This document shows, in pieces, positions 32,328-43,322 of a stretch of DNA of 64,000 bases (the stretch's first letter is position 1; each line of letters begins with the position of its first letter). The DNA is from Apiotrichum sp. Y4204 (lineage: Eukaryota > Basidiomycota > Tremellomycetes > Trichosporonales > Trichosporonaceae). The translations under genes and the position numbers were made by a program. The stretch lies in NCBI GenBank assembly GCA_025531455.1, contig JAMYHL010000062.1, positions 124,001 to 188,000 on the forward strand. The letters run 5' to 3'. The notes beneath the pieces were generated by a model. The model was not told the origin of the DNA. It did no database searches and saw only the letters and a list, made by a program, of their open reading frames with translations.

Positions 32328-34138
32328 TTAGGGCTGGTAGCGGAAGTCCTCGTCGCCCTCGATCAGGATCCGGCCCTCGTCGGCGAGGCGGTTCTGGATG
32401 CGCATGTGGATGGTGAGGCCGATCGCGAGGATAAAGGCGACCGCGTTCATTGCGATGGTGATCCAGATACCTACAGTGTGAGTTGCAGCACTGGGCTGAA
32501 ATTTGCAGTCAGGAGCAATCTTGCTCCGCTATTGTGGGTAAAACTCACCAGTAGGGTATCCCTTCTTGGCCTCCTTCTCGATGAAAGTGACGCCGGCGAG
32601 GATACCGCCGAGACCGCCCGAGCCGACAATCAGAGCGGACGTGAAGCCGCGCTTGCTCTGCTGGCGAATGGAGGTCTGGGCCCAGGAGAGGACGAGCGGG
32701 ACGTTCGAGTTGCATCCGCCGAGGGCGATGAAGATGCCGGCGTAGCGCGCGGCCTTGTGCGCCATGTCAAGCTGCGAGTACATGCACGTGCCGATGATGA
32801 CACAGGCGACGTTGAAGATGAACGCGTTGCCACGCATGTTGGGGACCTTGTCGGAGAGAACGGCCGAGATTCCACCGGGGATCATTACCCACCCGTAGGG
32901 CGGTGCGACGAGGAGCTGGGCCTGGACGTTGGTCTGTCGTCAGCACTGATTCTTGTCTTATTTGCTTACAAAGCCCATCGTGTACAGGATCTGGGGGAGG
33001 AAGTAGGCAAGCGAGTAGGTGCCGAGGGTGGTGGTGCAGAAGAAGAAGGCAAACACCCACGGACGCCAGTCGCATGCGTACGTGCCAAGCTTGGACCAGC
33101 TCATGGGGTCCGCGACGGCGTCCCTACGGTCGCGGTGGATGACCGACTTGATAGTCTCGCGATCGGTCGGGTTGAGGAAGGTGGCCTCTGGTTGTTAGAT
33201 GTTGTGGTGGCTACTGCTACTCACTGTCAGGGAAGTCGACGATGAACAGGATGCCAAGGATACCGATGGCGATGGTGACGACACCCTCGATGATGAAGAT
33301 CCAGCGCCAGCCCGACTTGCCGGCCGTGCCGTGCATCTTTGAGATGCCATAGGCGATCGTCGCGGCGAGACCGCCAATGGCCGAGGAGCAGACGTAGAAG
33401 ACCGTGTTGCGCGTCGCCATCTGGTCGCGGGTGTACCAACACGCAATGAGGAAGCTGGGGTCAACATCGGGCCACTTAAGTGCCTACAGTACACCAATGC
33501 TCGGCACAGTGTACTCACGCAGCACCAGGGAACAGGGCCGACTCAAACAGACCGAGCATCGCGCGGAGGAAGGCCAACGTTCCCCACTCGGGAGCGAAAC
33601 CCATGCAGAACATGACGATGCCCCAGAGCACGACAGCACTGCCGAGCCACCAGCGGACGCCGAACCTGCGGAGACCAAGCTGCGACTGTGGAGCGTCAGA
33701 GGAACATGCTCCGGGGACCCGTCCAGAGAACCTCAGGTCTAAACCCATTGCGGGCCCAGTGCATCTACCGACTTATGGGCTTCCGCTGTTGGGTTCAAGA
33801 CACGTCCACTTACCGGAATCTCAAAGAGAATGTAGGGGACGAAGAAGATAAGGGTGAGGACGGTGTAGCGGTTGTTGTCCTTGAATCCGAGCTCCTTGTA
33901 CATGGCATTGTCGTTGGCGGCGCGGGCAAGTGAGAGGTTGGTGCCTGGGGATCAGATGACTGAATACGGCTGGTGAGCTAAGAGACAACGCACGATCGAT
34001 GAGGGAGATGCAGTACATGGCACTGAGCAAGGGGATGAGCCGGAAGTCAACCTTGCGGTAGATACGACGGACGTTGGCGGGCGACAAGTCGCTCTCCTCT
34101 GGCCCGAGCTTCTCAAAGTCCGGATTCTCGTGGTCCAT
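32328..34138 (-). CDS. MFS anion:cation symporter (Dal5/allantoate-permease-like)
   Basis: Seven exons: 34138-33994, 33944-33814, 33685-33519, 33454-33225, 33187-32970, 32933-32549, 32470-32328, giving 472 aa; introns 36-128 nt. The start MDHENPDFEKL is followed by RKVDFRLIPLLSAMYCISLIDRTNLSLAR, the typical first helix and D-R-x-N signature of the ACS family of fungal organic-acid/vitamin permeases. Further support comes from EIPSQLGLRRFG, GWRWIFIIEGVVTIAIGI and DFPDKATFLNPTDRE. Members carry allantoate, nicotinate, pantothenate, tartrate and similar anions with protons across the plasma membrane; the substrate is not deducible. The last intron's acceptor is followed by GT, so the frame there depends on TAG|GT usage. 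No linked metabolic gene is nearby. Confidence 0.9.
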
Positions 34139-35590
34139 GGTGATGGTTGCGAGAAAGGAGTGTTGGAGTGAGGGAATAGGGGGTTTGGTCGGCCTTTTTC
34201 TGTATAAAAGCAGAGGTTGGTCGAGACTTAAGGGTTGTCGGAAGGTGGAAAGGAATGAGAGGCCACGCTATAAAGTATACGGGAAGCGGGTCGAGTTGAG
34301 AAGGGAGGAAGGAGTGTAGTCGGTAATATACTTTGAGAGAAGGCCGCCATCAGCTGCGCTGTAAAGACTCTTTCGGATATAGCATCTCGAGGGCTGCATC
34401 CCGGGCAGTTGAGCAGGCAAGATGGCAGAATGAAGGCCGGATCTAGTGTTCCTGCGCGGCCGTGTCCGCCACTGGCTTCTCAAGTTCCGCAGCTTGAGGT
34501 CTTGCGGCAATGCACACTCGCCCCAAAGAAGAAACGAAGAAGTGCTCGGATCAGAACGATGGAGGAGCGCACGGGGGTGGTAGTGGACACGGCAAACTGT
34601 GCGATGCCGCTCGGGCTGAGACAGCTGCTCGTCATCTCAGAGGGGTCAGTAGTACCTAAAGGGTCATGCGTTAGCCAGTGTGTCTGTGCGGAAGGTGAAC
34701 GCCGCCATTAGAACATCAACTTCATCACGGACAGCACAGTTGAAGGAGACGATCAGCTGCGCAGAGGAGGGGTTACGGGCTGACAAGAACCGGTGGGAGA
34801 TCCGCAGAGACGGTGCCGGCCACGCGGCACGCGGTACGCGGTCCGCAGGGCGCCGCCACCACATCAAGCCCCATGGCGGCAGGGCGCACCGAAACATGTC
34901 CAGGCGAACTTTCCGGAGGTATGCCCTGGCCACGTCCTGTTTGTGTTAGACCGGCTACGTCAAAAGAACGTTGGCGGTTCGGCGGGACTACCAGGCAGTC
35001 CTGTCCTCTGTCTACTCGTTCAACATCTACAATTTGTCTGCGGGTCGCAGCAGTATTCCTTACCAGATGACAGCTGAGAATATGTATACTGCTAAAGCGC
35101 TGGGCCGCAATCGAAAGCTCGTCAATAGCTCTTCGTATCTCGCCAACAAGAGGGGTTACTGATGAAAGGGAGTGAAGTTTTGCGGTTTCATGAGCAAACA
35201 CTCAATTGGCCCAACAAGATTGATAGGTTGTCCCCCTCCCTTGTGGCTTCAAAGTGCTTCAGATCTTACATCAGACAGACCGGCGTACCTCACGCCCGAC
35301 ATATCAGGACTGGGCCTTGCTGCGACACTCTCAACGCCACCACAGGGCGCCACCCATCCGTGTCCACTCTGTGGGCGGTGAACAGGGTGAACAGCTTCGA
35401 TCTGAGCAGGAGTGAGTTTCGTGATCTTGCTCAGATATCTGTCGCGCTCGCCATGGTGGACGATGGGGGTTTGACCAGAGTAGCCACCCGGCTCACTGTG
35501 TTTAAAGGTCGACATTCCAGATTGACAAAGGGGCCTCGGATGGCCCCGCGTAGAGTAATGCGCACGCTGCTGACGATGACGGCCATTCCC

Positions 35591-35626
35591 CGAACAAAGT
35601 CGGCAGCACGAACAAAGTCGGCAGCA
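35591..35626. repeat. Two perfect tandem copies of an 18-bp unit
   Basis: CGAACAAAGTCGGCAGCA occurs twice head to tail. Copy number is too low to suggest function. Confidence 0.8.
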
Positions 35627-38600
35627 TCCGCTGTTGAGGGCCAAAAAAACCCTCAACACATGTCGACGTTCATGAGAGTCGAGATCGTTGTTGATGTCGT
35701 GGCGTCGTTGCCGAGCCCCCTAGCTGTACAAAGCGGCAACGGCGTGACGAATGAGCTGTCGTTCTCATGGCTGGGGAATCAGGTATGATCAGGTAGGTAC
35801 TCCTTTGTCCTCGCCGCGGTGACCCAGGCCTCCTGGCCTCCTGGGATAACCAGGACTGTAAGCCTCCACACCATTTTGGGTCGTGTGTTTCTGGTCTGTG
35901 CCTGGTCACCGCGCGTCTATGGCAAGGTGGCGTTCGCGGCGTCGCGCCAGCCTTGGCGCCCGGGCCGTTCGGTATCCGTGGAATTGCTTGAACTAAGTCA
36001 ACTTCCATACACTTTTGCGACTGGTTCCGCTGCGTTATGGTGTTGGGGAGATGCGAGGCCATAACAATCTGTATGATCCGACTAGAATGGCGAGCGACCA
36101 TTAACCGGGGCACCATAGTCGTTGGCAAAGGAGGTTTTGACAGTGTTGGAGCTCCAGATAGACTGTATCCCTGAAAGGCCCTTCTCGCCGCGGTTCTTCC
36201 CCCGCACGGAGCCCCTCTTATCAGTCCCCGCGGTGCCCCCCAATGTCGGAATGTACAGCTCTCTCGCGACCGCTTGATGGCTTGTCGGTAGTCATGAAGC
36301 CGGAGAACGCGAAGGTTATTGGTAGTTATCGCGCGATCGTGAGGCGCGCGGACGCGGGGGCGCGCGGGCGTGCGGACGCGCCAGGAATGTTGGTGAGGAA
36401 ACAGACAATCCCCGCATCTCTCCTCCCTGTCCTCCACATTTCCAGCATTGTTGGAGACCTATGCGAATGATTCCAACAAGGTCCGGCCTGGGAGGTATAG
36501 CCGGACTAGAGACCCGGATCACTGGTTTGCCGATGCAATTGGTCAGCGGAGAGGAATGTCGATGATAAGACGTGAGACAGACGATCGAGGCAGATGGGAA
36601 GAATGGACGGATATAAACCTGGGCGTCTGGGCTGGATTGAGAGTTGAGGGGGCTGCAAGGGACCGTCACGGGAGTGGACGTTGGACGACAAGGCACCCGC
36701 ACACGCTGTAACTTAACGTGCGCGATCGTGCGGTCCACGCCGCGGAATGCAGGGTTATTTGTACGGCAGTCGAAGATTTGGGCGGGTGGCGAAGATCGCA
36801 CAGTTGCCCTCAAGCGCGACACCCGTCGTACTGTCTGGCCTGCCCTCACGACGGTTTGAGGAGAGGTGGCGGCGTTTCCGCAGCCGTGAGGTCGTGGGTG
36901 CACTTGACTTCTTGCCCGTTGTGTAAGGTCTTTCTTACGAGTGCCCTTGTCCTCTTTCTGCTGTCATCCACTACACACTGACACTAAATGGTTTCCTAGC
37001 AGAATGTAGCGGGAGACGTCCAGAGTGAGTGTCGACTTGAATTGGTCGCGACTTTACGTTACTGGAGACCGACTTTGAGGGTGGGGGTCACTAGCTATGA
37101 CGGCGGCGACTATGAGAGGGACGTGCCTCGCGTTGTACTCAGAGTAAGTCCGGGGCTAGGGCTACCGGCGGTAACTAAGGATATGTTGCATGTTGCATGT
37201 AGGGGGCGAGGATATCGTCTTGTGTACAATCGGCATGGGTGGACCAATCCGCTCAGTCAAGTGGTGTTCCTTCTGGCGCCAGCTTGAGCTGTGCCGGTAA
37301 ATCAACCGGCGAAGTTGGCCTTGAGAAGGTTGTGTCGGATCTCGGAGCTGCAAGTCAATGGTAGATGAGACTCAGATGTCAGTCGCTGCACAGCATGAGC
37401 GGTCGCCAAATGAAGGCAGCGGCAACATTTGACACTGAGCGCACTGACTTGGCAGCCACAATGTGCACCCGTCCATCACTCACATCATCATCCGCGGCGC
37501 TGAGAACATACCATTTGTGTGCCTGGACATTCCATCATTATCAATCGGGTACAGTACGCAGGCGGCCTTTATGGCACCTTACGGCAGGGCGAGGCATGTG
37601 AGCAGGTCTCAACGGTCCCGCCGACTGAGCGTGCCGTGGACTCGATCTGCTTGATCTGCTTGACATGTCCACTGCGGCACGTGAGTAACAGAATGGTACG
37701 TGCGCACTCGTCAGTAGGGATGAGAAGATATGTGGGGCTTGGTTGGGATGCATTGAGAACTCAAGAGATAGAGAGCTACGAATGGACATTGATGACAAGA
37801 CGAGAAGCATCGAGGTCAGATTGGTCGAAGCTTCAGCTGTGCACGATCAGCGGTTGCCACTGCTCGCACAGTTGTCGGAAGCATGCCAATCCCATTGAGA
37901 GACAAGCCGCTGCAATCAGTTCCGCTCTTGGCGCTCACTACTGCGGATCGGACAAGTGCGCCAGTCCCAGAACATTCCCATGTTCTCAGTCGAAGGGCGA
38001 GCGACGATGATCAGCCTGGGCGAAGAAGCGAGAAGCGCGGCTGCATATCGAAGACCGGTGCTCGTGGCGTCGTTTTGCACCGCCCTCTCCGGCCTCTCCC
38101 ACATTTGGGCGGTGACACTTGCAGTCGAGACTCATCAGCAGCCAGAGAGCAGCGGGGTGGAGCAGGGTCCCCACAGTGGGCAGTGAAATGCTCAGACATT
38201 GATCTGTGCATTTGTACGGAACTGTCTGTCAGGTGATCTCAGGACTGGAATACAAAGTGATGTCAGTCAGCGGCTCAGAACGTCAGAACCTTTCGCGTCG
38301 GCTCGGGTCTCGCGGTCTCGGAGTTGAAGGCACGAGACATTTGGAAGCTTGCGAGAACTTTATCATTATTTGTTTGGTCCCAGAGTGACAGAATGACAGA
38401 CATCAAAGGCATGGCTTCCCAAATCTGCCACCGATTGCCACCGAAAGGCACAGACGAAGAAGAAGAAGGTAAGCGCGAGAGGAGGTCTGCTCGTTCGGCA
38501 AATCGGTCTGAGCGCGCCGAGCGAGCTGTGCGCAGCTGGCAGCCGCGCGGATCCACCCCGCGGCATGCAGCATATGCAGACACCCCGGGAGAGTGAGGTG

Positions 38601-38653
38601 ACGCGGCTTGACTGGACCCGACAGGGCTTTGACTTCTGCTTGCCTTCCTTTGA

Positions 38654-38663
38654 GTATATATAT
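38654..38663 (+). promoter_or_regulatory. TATA box of ricin-B-like gene 1
   Basis: GTATATATAT about 100 bp upstream of the ATG at 38760, followed by a CT-rich leader (CTCTTCAACCTCTCAC). Confidence 0.6.
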
Positions 38664-38759
38664 CCCACGTACCTCAACAGGTGGCGAATGCTGCTCTTTC
38701 CATCCCCATCATCTCTCTGCGCTCACTCATCCCTCTTCAACCTCTCACTACTCACCAAC

Positions 38760-39363
38760 ATGCTCACTGAGACTCTCACCGCGCTCCTCCTCGCCGTGAC
38801 CGCCACGGCCGCGCCTTGTGTCGCCTCGAACCGCTATCAGTGGGTCGGCGCGGGCCCCATTGCCGGCTACCTGTCCGTCAGCACCTCGCGCATTGACCAG
38901 TCCGGCTCGCACGTCGATAACGGCGCCGAGGTCGGCTCGTAAGTGGATACCCCACGAACGCTCGACTGAACCCCAGGTCCGGCGACTACCTCCGCTACGT
39001 CAACGTTGCCTGGGAGCACGACTCCAACCCCGGCGTTTTGCGTCTTCAAGGCTACAACAAGTGTCTCGATGCCGGTCTTTGTAAGCTAATTAGTGAAGTC
39101 CTCACAAAGCTTACACTCAGCCCCCGCGAACGGCACGCCGCTCAAGGTGTGGGACTGCTACCCCGGCGTAATGCAGCAGACGTGGCGCGTGCACGACGGC
39201 TTTATTGAGCTCGAGGGCAAGGGTGGGTATTGTTCTCCTTCCTTTTCTGACAGCAGGCCTCTGCGTCGATGTTCCCAACGGCCAAGCGGGTCCCGTTCGC
39301 GCTCAGCTGTGGCAGTGCGCTCAGGGCAACCGCAACCAGCAGTGGAAGACTATCCCCCAATAA
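38760..39363 (+). CDS. Secreted ricin-B-fold lectin-like protein 1
   Basis: Four exons: 38760-38938, 38977-39080, 39121-39222, 39257-39363; introns 34-40 nt; 163 aa. Signal peptide at residues 1-18 (MLTETLTALLLAVTATAA). The body reads as one ricin-type beta-trefoil domain: KCLDAGL, NGTPLKVWDCYPG, QQTWRV, GLCVDVPNG and a terminal LWQCAQGNRNQQWKTI, which is the QxW repeat. Such domains usually bind galactose- or GalNAc-type glycans outside the cell. This is a carbohydrate-binding fold only; no toxin A-chain or other enzyme is attached. Two paralogues lie at 40499-41171 (+) and 51222-51870 (-), sharing the NGTPLKVWDCYPG block. Splice phases all agree. Confidence 0.85.
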
Positions 39364-40498
39364 GCGACGCAAGCATTATGGACAATGACTCTCAGATGGA
39401 CAATCAGAAATAGACCCTTTCGCCAAAGATATCTTTGGCTGTTAATACGTTTATAGTGCTCGGCCTGTTGGTAGGTCATGGCAATGTCATCACATCGGTC
39501 GAGACTATCATGGCGAGTCGGGGGCGGGCAGCTGCAGAAGACGACCTTTCACCTATCGTCTTCAACCATGGAAAGGGCAGATGGGCCCACACACAACCGA
39601 CCGCAAGTCAACACACGGCCAGTGAAGCCCGCCTTCTCCATGCAAGCTTCTAATGTCGTCACGATACTGAGCACGGAGGTGTGGTGCAGGGTGATGGTCA
39701 GCTGGATACCACAGTCCAACTCCGCACACTCCCTGGTCATTGATGCTTCAGCTCAAGGTTCTATTCCTGAAGGTACCAAAGTCCATGGACAGTGGTAGCT
39801 CCGCCCCGAGTTCGCAGGCTCAGTAGTCTCCGACGGAGGGCGGACATTGGGTTCTGGCTCTCATCGGGTGACGCCGTCATGAGCTCACAGCTCACAGGCT
39901 CGCGGGGTCACAAATCACACGGACCTGGTGGGGGCATGTGTCACCGTGCGCGTACCGTGCGCCGCCCAGAAACGTCTATTGTAGTCCAAGGACCTGTCAA
40001 GGTCGGAGAAGAAGTTCTTTGGTTCTCTGTTCTTGGCAGAGGCTGTGCACGCGTCGAGACCCGTGCCACCGGCATTGGAGCATCGGAGCCGGATGTGGAA
40101 CTGACCCGAAAGGAAAGCCGAGACGCCGAGGAGAGACGTCATCCGGGTGTGGAGGCGAGGAATGTCGGTGTGAACAGCGAGAAGTAACAGCAACAATAAC
40201 GCTGCCTGTCACAGTCTAGGCCACTGTTCTAGAGCACAGCATGCCTGTACTGTTTAACACTACTTCACATAAGCATCTTTTCCTGCCAAGGTTCGAGTAT
40301 GCAGCTTGCTGTCCGCCGTCTCACGCCGGCAGGACACTCGGGAGCTCGGAAGATCATCCGGCTTAGTCGGTATCCTCTGAATCCACGGAGCCACAGAAGC
40401 AGCACATGTAAGAATTGCAGTTGGCGCTCCCGCTATATATCGTGCGAGCTACACATATCCGCAACCCTATCTCATAGTTGCTGACCCCAACTCTCACG
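39364..40498. other. Intergenic between lectin-like genes 1 and 2
   Basis: 1.1 kb. Frames are short and unconvincing (such as 39792-40187 +). A TATATAT box near 40433-40440 precedes lectin-like gene 2. Confidence 0.5.
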
Positions 40499-41171
40499 AT
40501 GCTGCTCAGTCTCCTCTTCACCATTCTTCTCGTGACCCTCGCCTTCGCTGCCCCAGCTCCAGACCTCGCTCCCCGCGCGGCAAAAGACTACAGTATCCGC
40601 TGGACGGGCGAGGACGCCAGATGGCTTCTCGGAGTGTTCAAGATTGTGAACAGCACGGGCTTCCATCCGCCCGACAACGGCCGCCAGCTCTCCTAGTACG
40701 CCAAACCACGATATCATACAAATGCTGATGGAAGCTCGCCGTATTGGATTGACCGGTATCACTTGCACGTGTGGAACTTTGATGTCAATGCTCCCGGGCT
40801 CCTCAGGCTCTCGGGGTCGGACAACAAGTGTCTTGATTCCGGTCTCTGTAAGCTTGTTGATCGCGTTAATGAAGCTTACTCTTAGCCCCCGTAAACGGCA
40901 CGCCGCTCAAGGTGTGGGATTGCTACCCCGGCGCGTGGCAGCAGACGTGGGAAGTGGTGGGGCAGCAAATCCGACTCAAGGGAAGGAGTGAGTGTGTGGT
41001 TCAGTTCTGTTTATTCACGCAGACCTTTGCCTCGACGTCACGGACGGATCGCGGTCCAAAGCGCCCCAGCTCTGGACTTGGTGAGTTATCGCGGAGGGTG
41101 GGGCTGACGATAGCGCCGAGCATAATCCCAACCAGATGTGGAAGATTACCGAGCTCAACATCTCGGCCTAA
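40499..41171 (+). CDS. Secreted ricin-B-fold lectin-like protein 2
   Basis: Five exons: 40499-40695, 40735-40847, 40886-40987, 41023-41080, 41114-41171; introns 33-39 nt; 175 aa. The ATG at 40499 starts a signal peptide (MLLSLLFTILLVTLAFAAP). The domain follows paralogue 1 block by block: KCLDSGL, NGTPLKVWDCYPG, QQTWEV, NLCLDVTDG, LWTCAEHNPNQMWKI. Although the raw frame looks broken by stops, all stops fall inside short introns, and the five-exon model is intact with correct phases, so this is not a pseudogene on sequence grounds. One extra intron splits the QxW motif compared with paralogue 1. The donor of intron 1 is GTACGC, the weakest of the set. A secreted glycan-binding role is inferred from the fold. 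Confidence 0.78.
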
Positions 41172-43322
41172 CAGCCTGCTATTGCAATGCTGCACATGGA
41201 CAATGAGAACAAGAACAGTGATTGATGCGTTGAAGATGTTTTCAAGTAACGACGTGTGATGTAATGACCCACCCATGTTAGAAGGAACCGACAGCAGATT
41301 GCACTGATGCTTCTTCTGAGAAGCAAAGCCGCGTAGCACCTCCACACACATTATCACCATGGTCGATCTGTGACTTGCGTCGCGTTTTAGTTGATCCCCT
41401 GAGTGAAGTGTTCCTCCTCCCCACTCAGCTCGACAAAGTTTGTGAGTCGAGCTCGAACTTTTTGCTGAGGGCCAGAGCGGACAATGCGGCTGTGACATGC
41501 TGCCTTGTACGATTCCTGTTAACGACGCTGCTTTTGAAGTTTGAGAAGGTTTTGTTTTGTGTGCTCGGAACAAGTACAAGTTCCACCGAGTTTCACCAGT
41601 GTTTCTGGACACAATGATGCCACCGAGGAAAAGGCCTAGTCTGATGAGAATGGGCTGGTGGTCGGACTGAAAAGGCAAGCAGCAGCCTCAGGACATGAGC
41701 AGCCCAGTGAAGTGACCACCAGGGTCTCGTCGTGCGGTCGTGGTCGGTTTGTGGGGCCTGGCCAAGTGTACGGTAGTTGGAGCTTCGGCAGCCGACAAAC
41801 CGATGCTCACAGCATGTGAAGCATCGTCAACATCCCCAGCGCGCCAAGTCAGCGTTGTCCGCCACATGTAAAGAAAAGCCATTGGGCAATGTGTAGCCAA
41901 ACATAACCTGGTAGGATCTGCTTCCCTGTGCCGTTAACAATTCCGTGTCGCAATCGCTTGCGGCTGCCTCCACGCGGATTATCCGAATGAGGGCCTGCCG
42001 GAACGATTGTGATACGCCGCACGATGCAACCCTGGCGGAAGCCTTCCGTGATCCCTGGTGGTTAATCTACTCTTGTCCCCGGAATCTTTGCCGTGCTCTG
42101 TGTAGGTACGAAAGATCCCAGGATGAAGAGTGTGGTATCTATTGTGGGCCGCATGGGCCGGCTTGTTCCCCTTCAAAAGATTCCCTTTGAAGAACGTATG
42201 ATCGTGGTGACGTTCATTTACCAGTGTGATTTGCCAGTGGACTCTCAGGGGCCATGGGTCTGGTTCAAGCAACGTACAGTCTCCATCCGTCCTCATCCCT
42301 GTGCATTGTCTCCGACGACCCGTAACACACACCTTTCCAGCATCAGGAAACAGCCAACGGGACCACAAGTATGGAACATAACGTACTGCCGGACACAAGC
42401 AACGTACAAGGCTCTATCGATTTTGTCCAGCTCGTCTCCCAGCTCCGCAACGCACGCATCGATGCCCAGAAAGCGACAGACGTTGGGAAATGAAGCATAT
42501 TAGATTGCGAAAGAAGTCTGTTGGACATCTCCATCGCAAAGAGCAGCTGTGCAGTGTGACTTGACTAAAGCACGGCTCTGGAGTATCACACCTCGTGCGA
42601 TTATATACAGAGCTGCAGGAAAGCTACTGTAGCAGGGCTCGTTGCAATTGCTGGCAATGGTTGAAATGGACAAAACCCACTCGGCGGAATGCTACGCGTT
42701 TCCTAGCATCCGACAAACCTAAATCCGAAACGCGTCGCGTTTGGCAGTTGGGCGTGTCCAGGCCTTCCGCGAGCGACAAGGGCTCGGCAGAAAGGCTCCA
42801 GATCTCCAGACCCAGTGGTCGGAGGTCACGCGGCACGGAGACATTCCGTGCCTTCGTACCTGCATCCAAAGGGGCCGCAACCGAAGTCTAACTAATTCCG
42901 GAGAGCTCTGCGCGCGGGAAGCTTCTGCGGTTCCCGTCGATCCCCGTCCACTATGCCCGCGAACCGATTCAGCAACGTCCAGCACAACGACAGATTTCGG
43001 TTGTCACTCGCGAGCACCTGTGCACCAAAAAGTGTGTTTACCAGGTACGAGAGTTCTGAAACGCGCGGTATCGGCCGCGTCCTTGACGACTTCGTGCTGC
43101 CAGCACGGCGTCGGACGCCGCTGGCGCCGGAGGAGAGATACAAAAGGTGTACCGCCCGGTCGCCCGCGCTCGATTCTCCCCCCATCTTTTATCATTCTTC
43201 TTCGTTTTGTGCGTGCACTGCCAAGTGATCTCCGACCTCGCCGCGGGCGACAATAACGACTGTAGCCTCGAACACTCAGACGTCACTTTGTCACTTCTCT
43301 CTCACGGTACCCACCAGCTCCA
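41172..43322. other. Intergenic, no gene recognised
   Basis: 2.15 kb. Two small inverted repeats are visible: CTTCAAA/TTTGAAG near 42170-42192, and ACGCGTTTC/GAAACGCGT at about 42694-42735. No coherent coding signal. Confidence 0.5.
42694..42735. repeat. Inverted repeat with ACGCGT cores
   Basis: ACGCGTTTC and its exact reverse complement GAAACGCGT are separated by 24 bp. ACGCGT is the core of fungal MBF (MCB) sites, so paired regulator sites are possible, but no gene start is within 500 bp. Confidence 0.4.

Larger units (their letters stand above)
34139..38759. other. Long gene-poor stretch
   Basis: 4.6 kb with no convincing gene on either strand; the longest frame (35670-36437, minus) is proline/arginine-rich with no domain or signal. 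A perfect 18-bp tandem pair lies at 35591-35626. A GCG/CGC-rich patch lies near 36345-36385. A TATATATAT box near 38654 belongs to the lectin gene at 38760. Confidence 0.5.

Noticed and set aside
35670..36437. 255-codon minus-strand frame in the gene-poor stretch
   Set aside because: Pro/Arg/Ser-rich, no motif, no splice continuation; typical of GC-rich noncoding DNA.
40499..41171. Lectin-like gene 2 as a pseudogene
   Set aside because: Stops fall inside short introns with proper donors, branch sites and acceptors; the five-exon model is intact.
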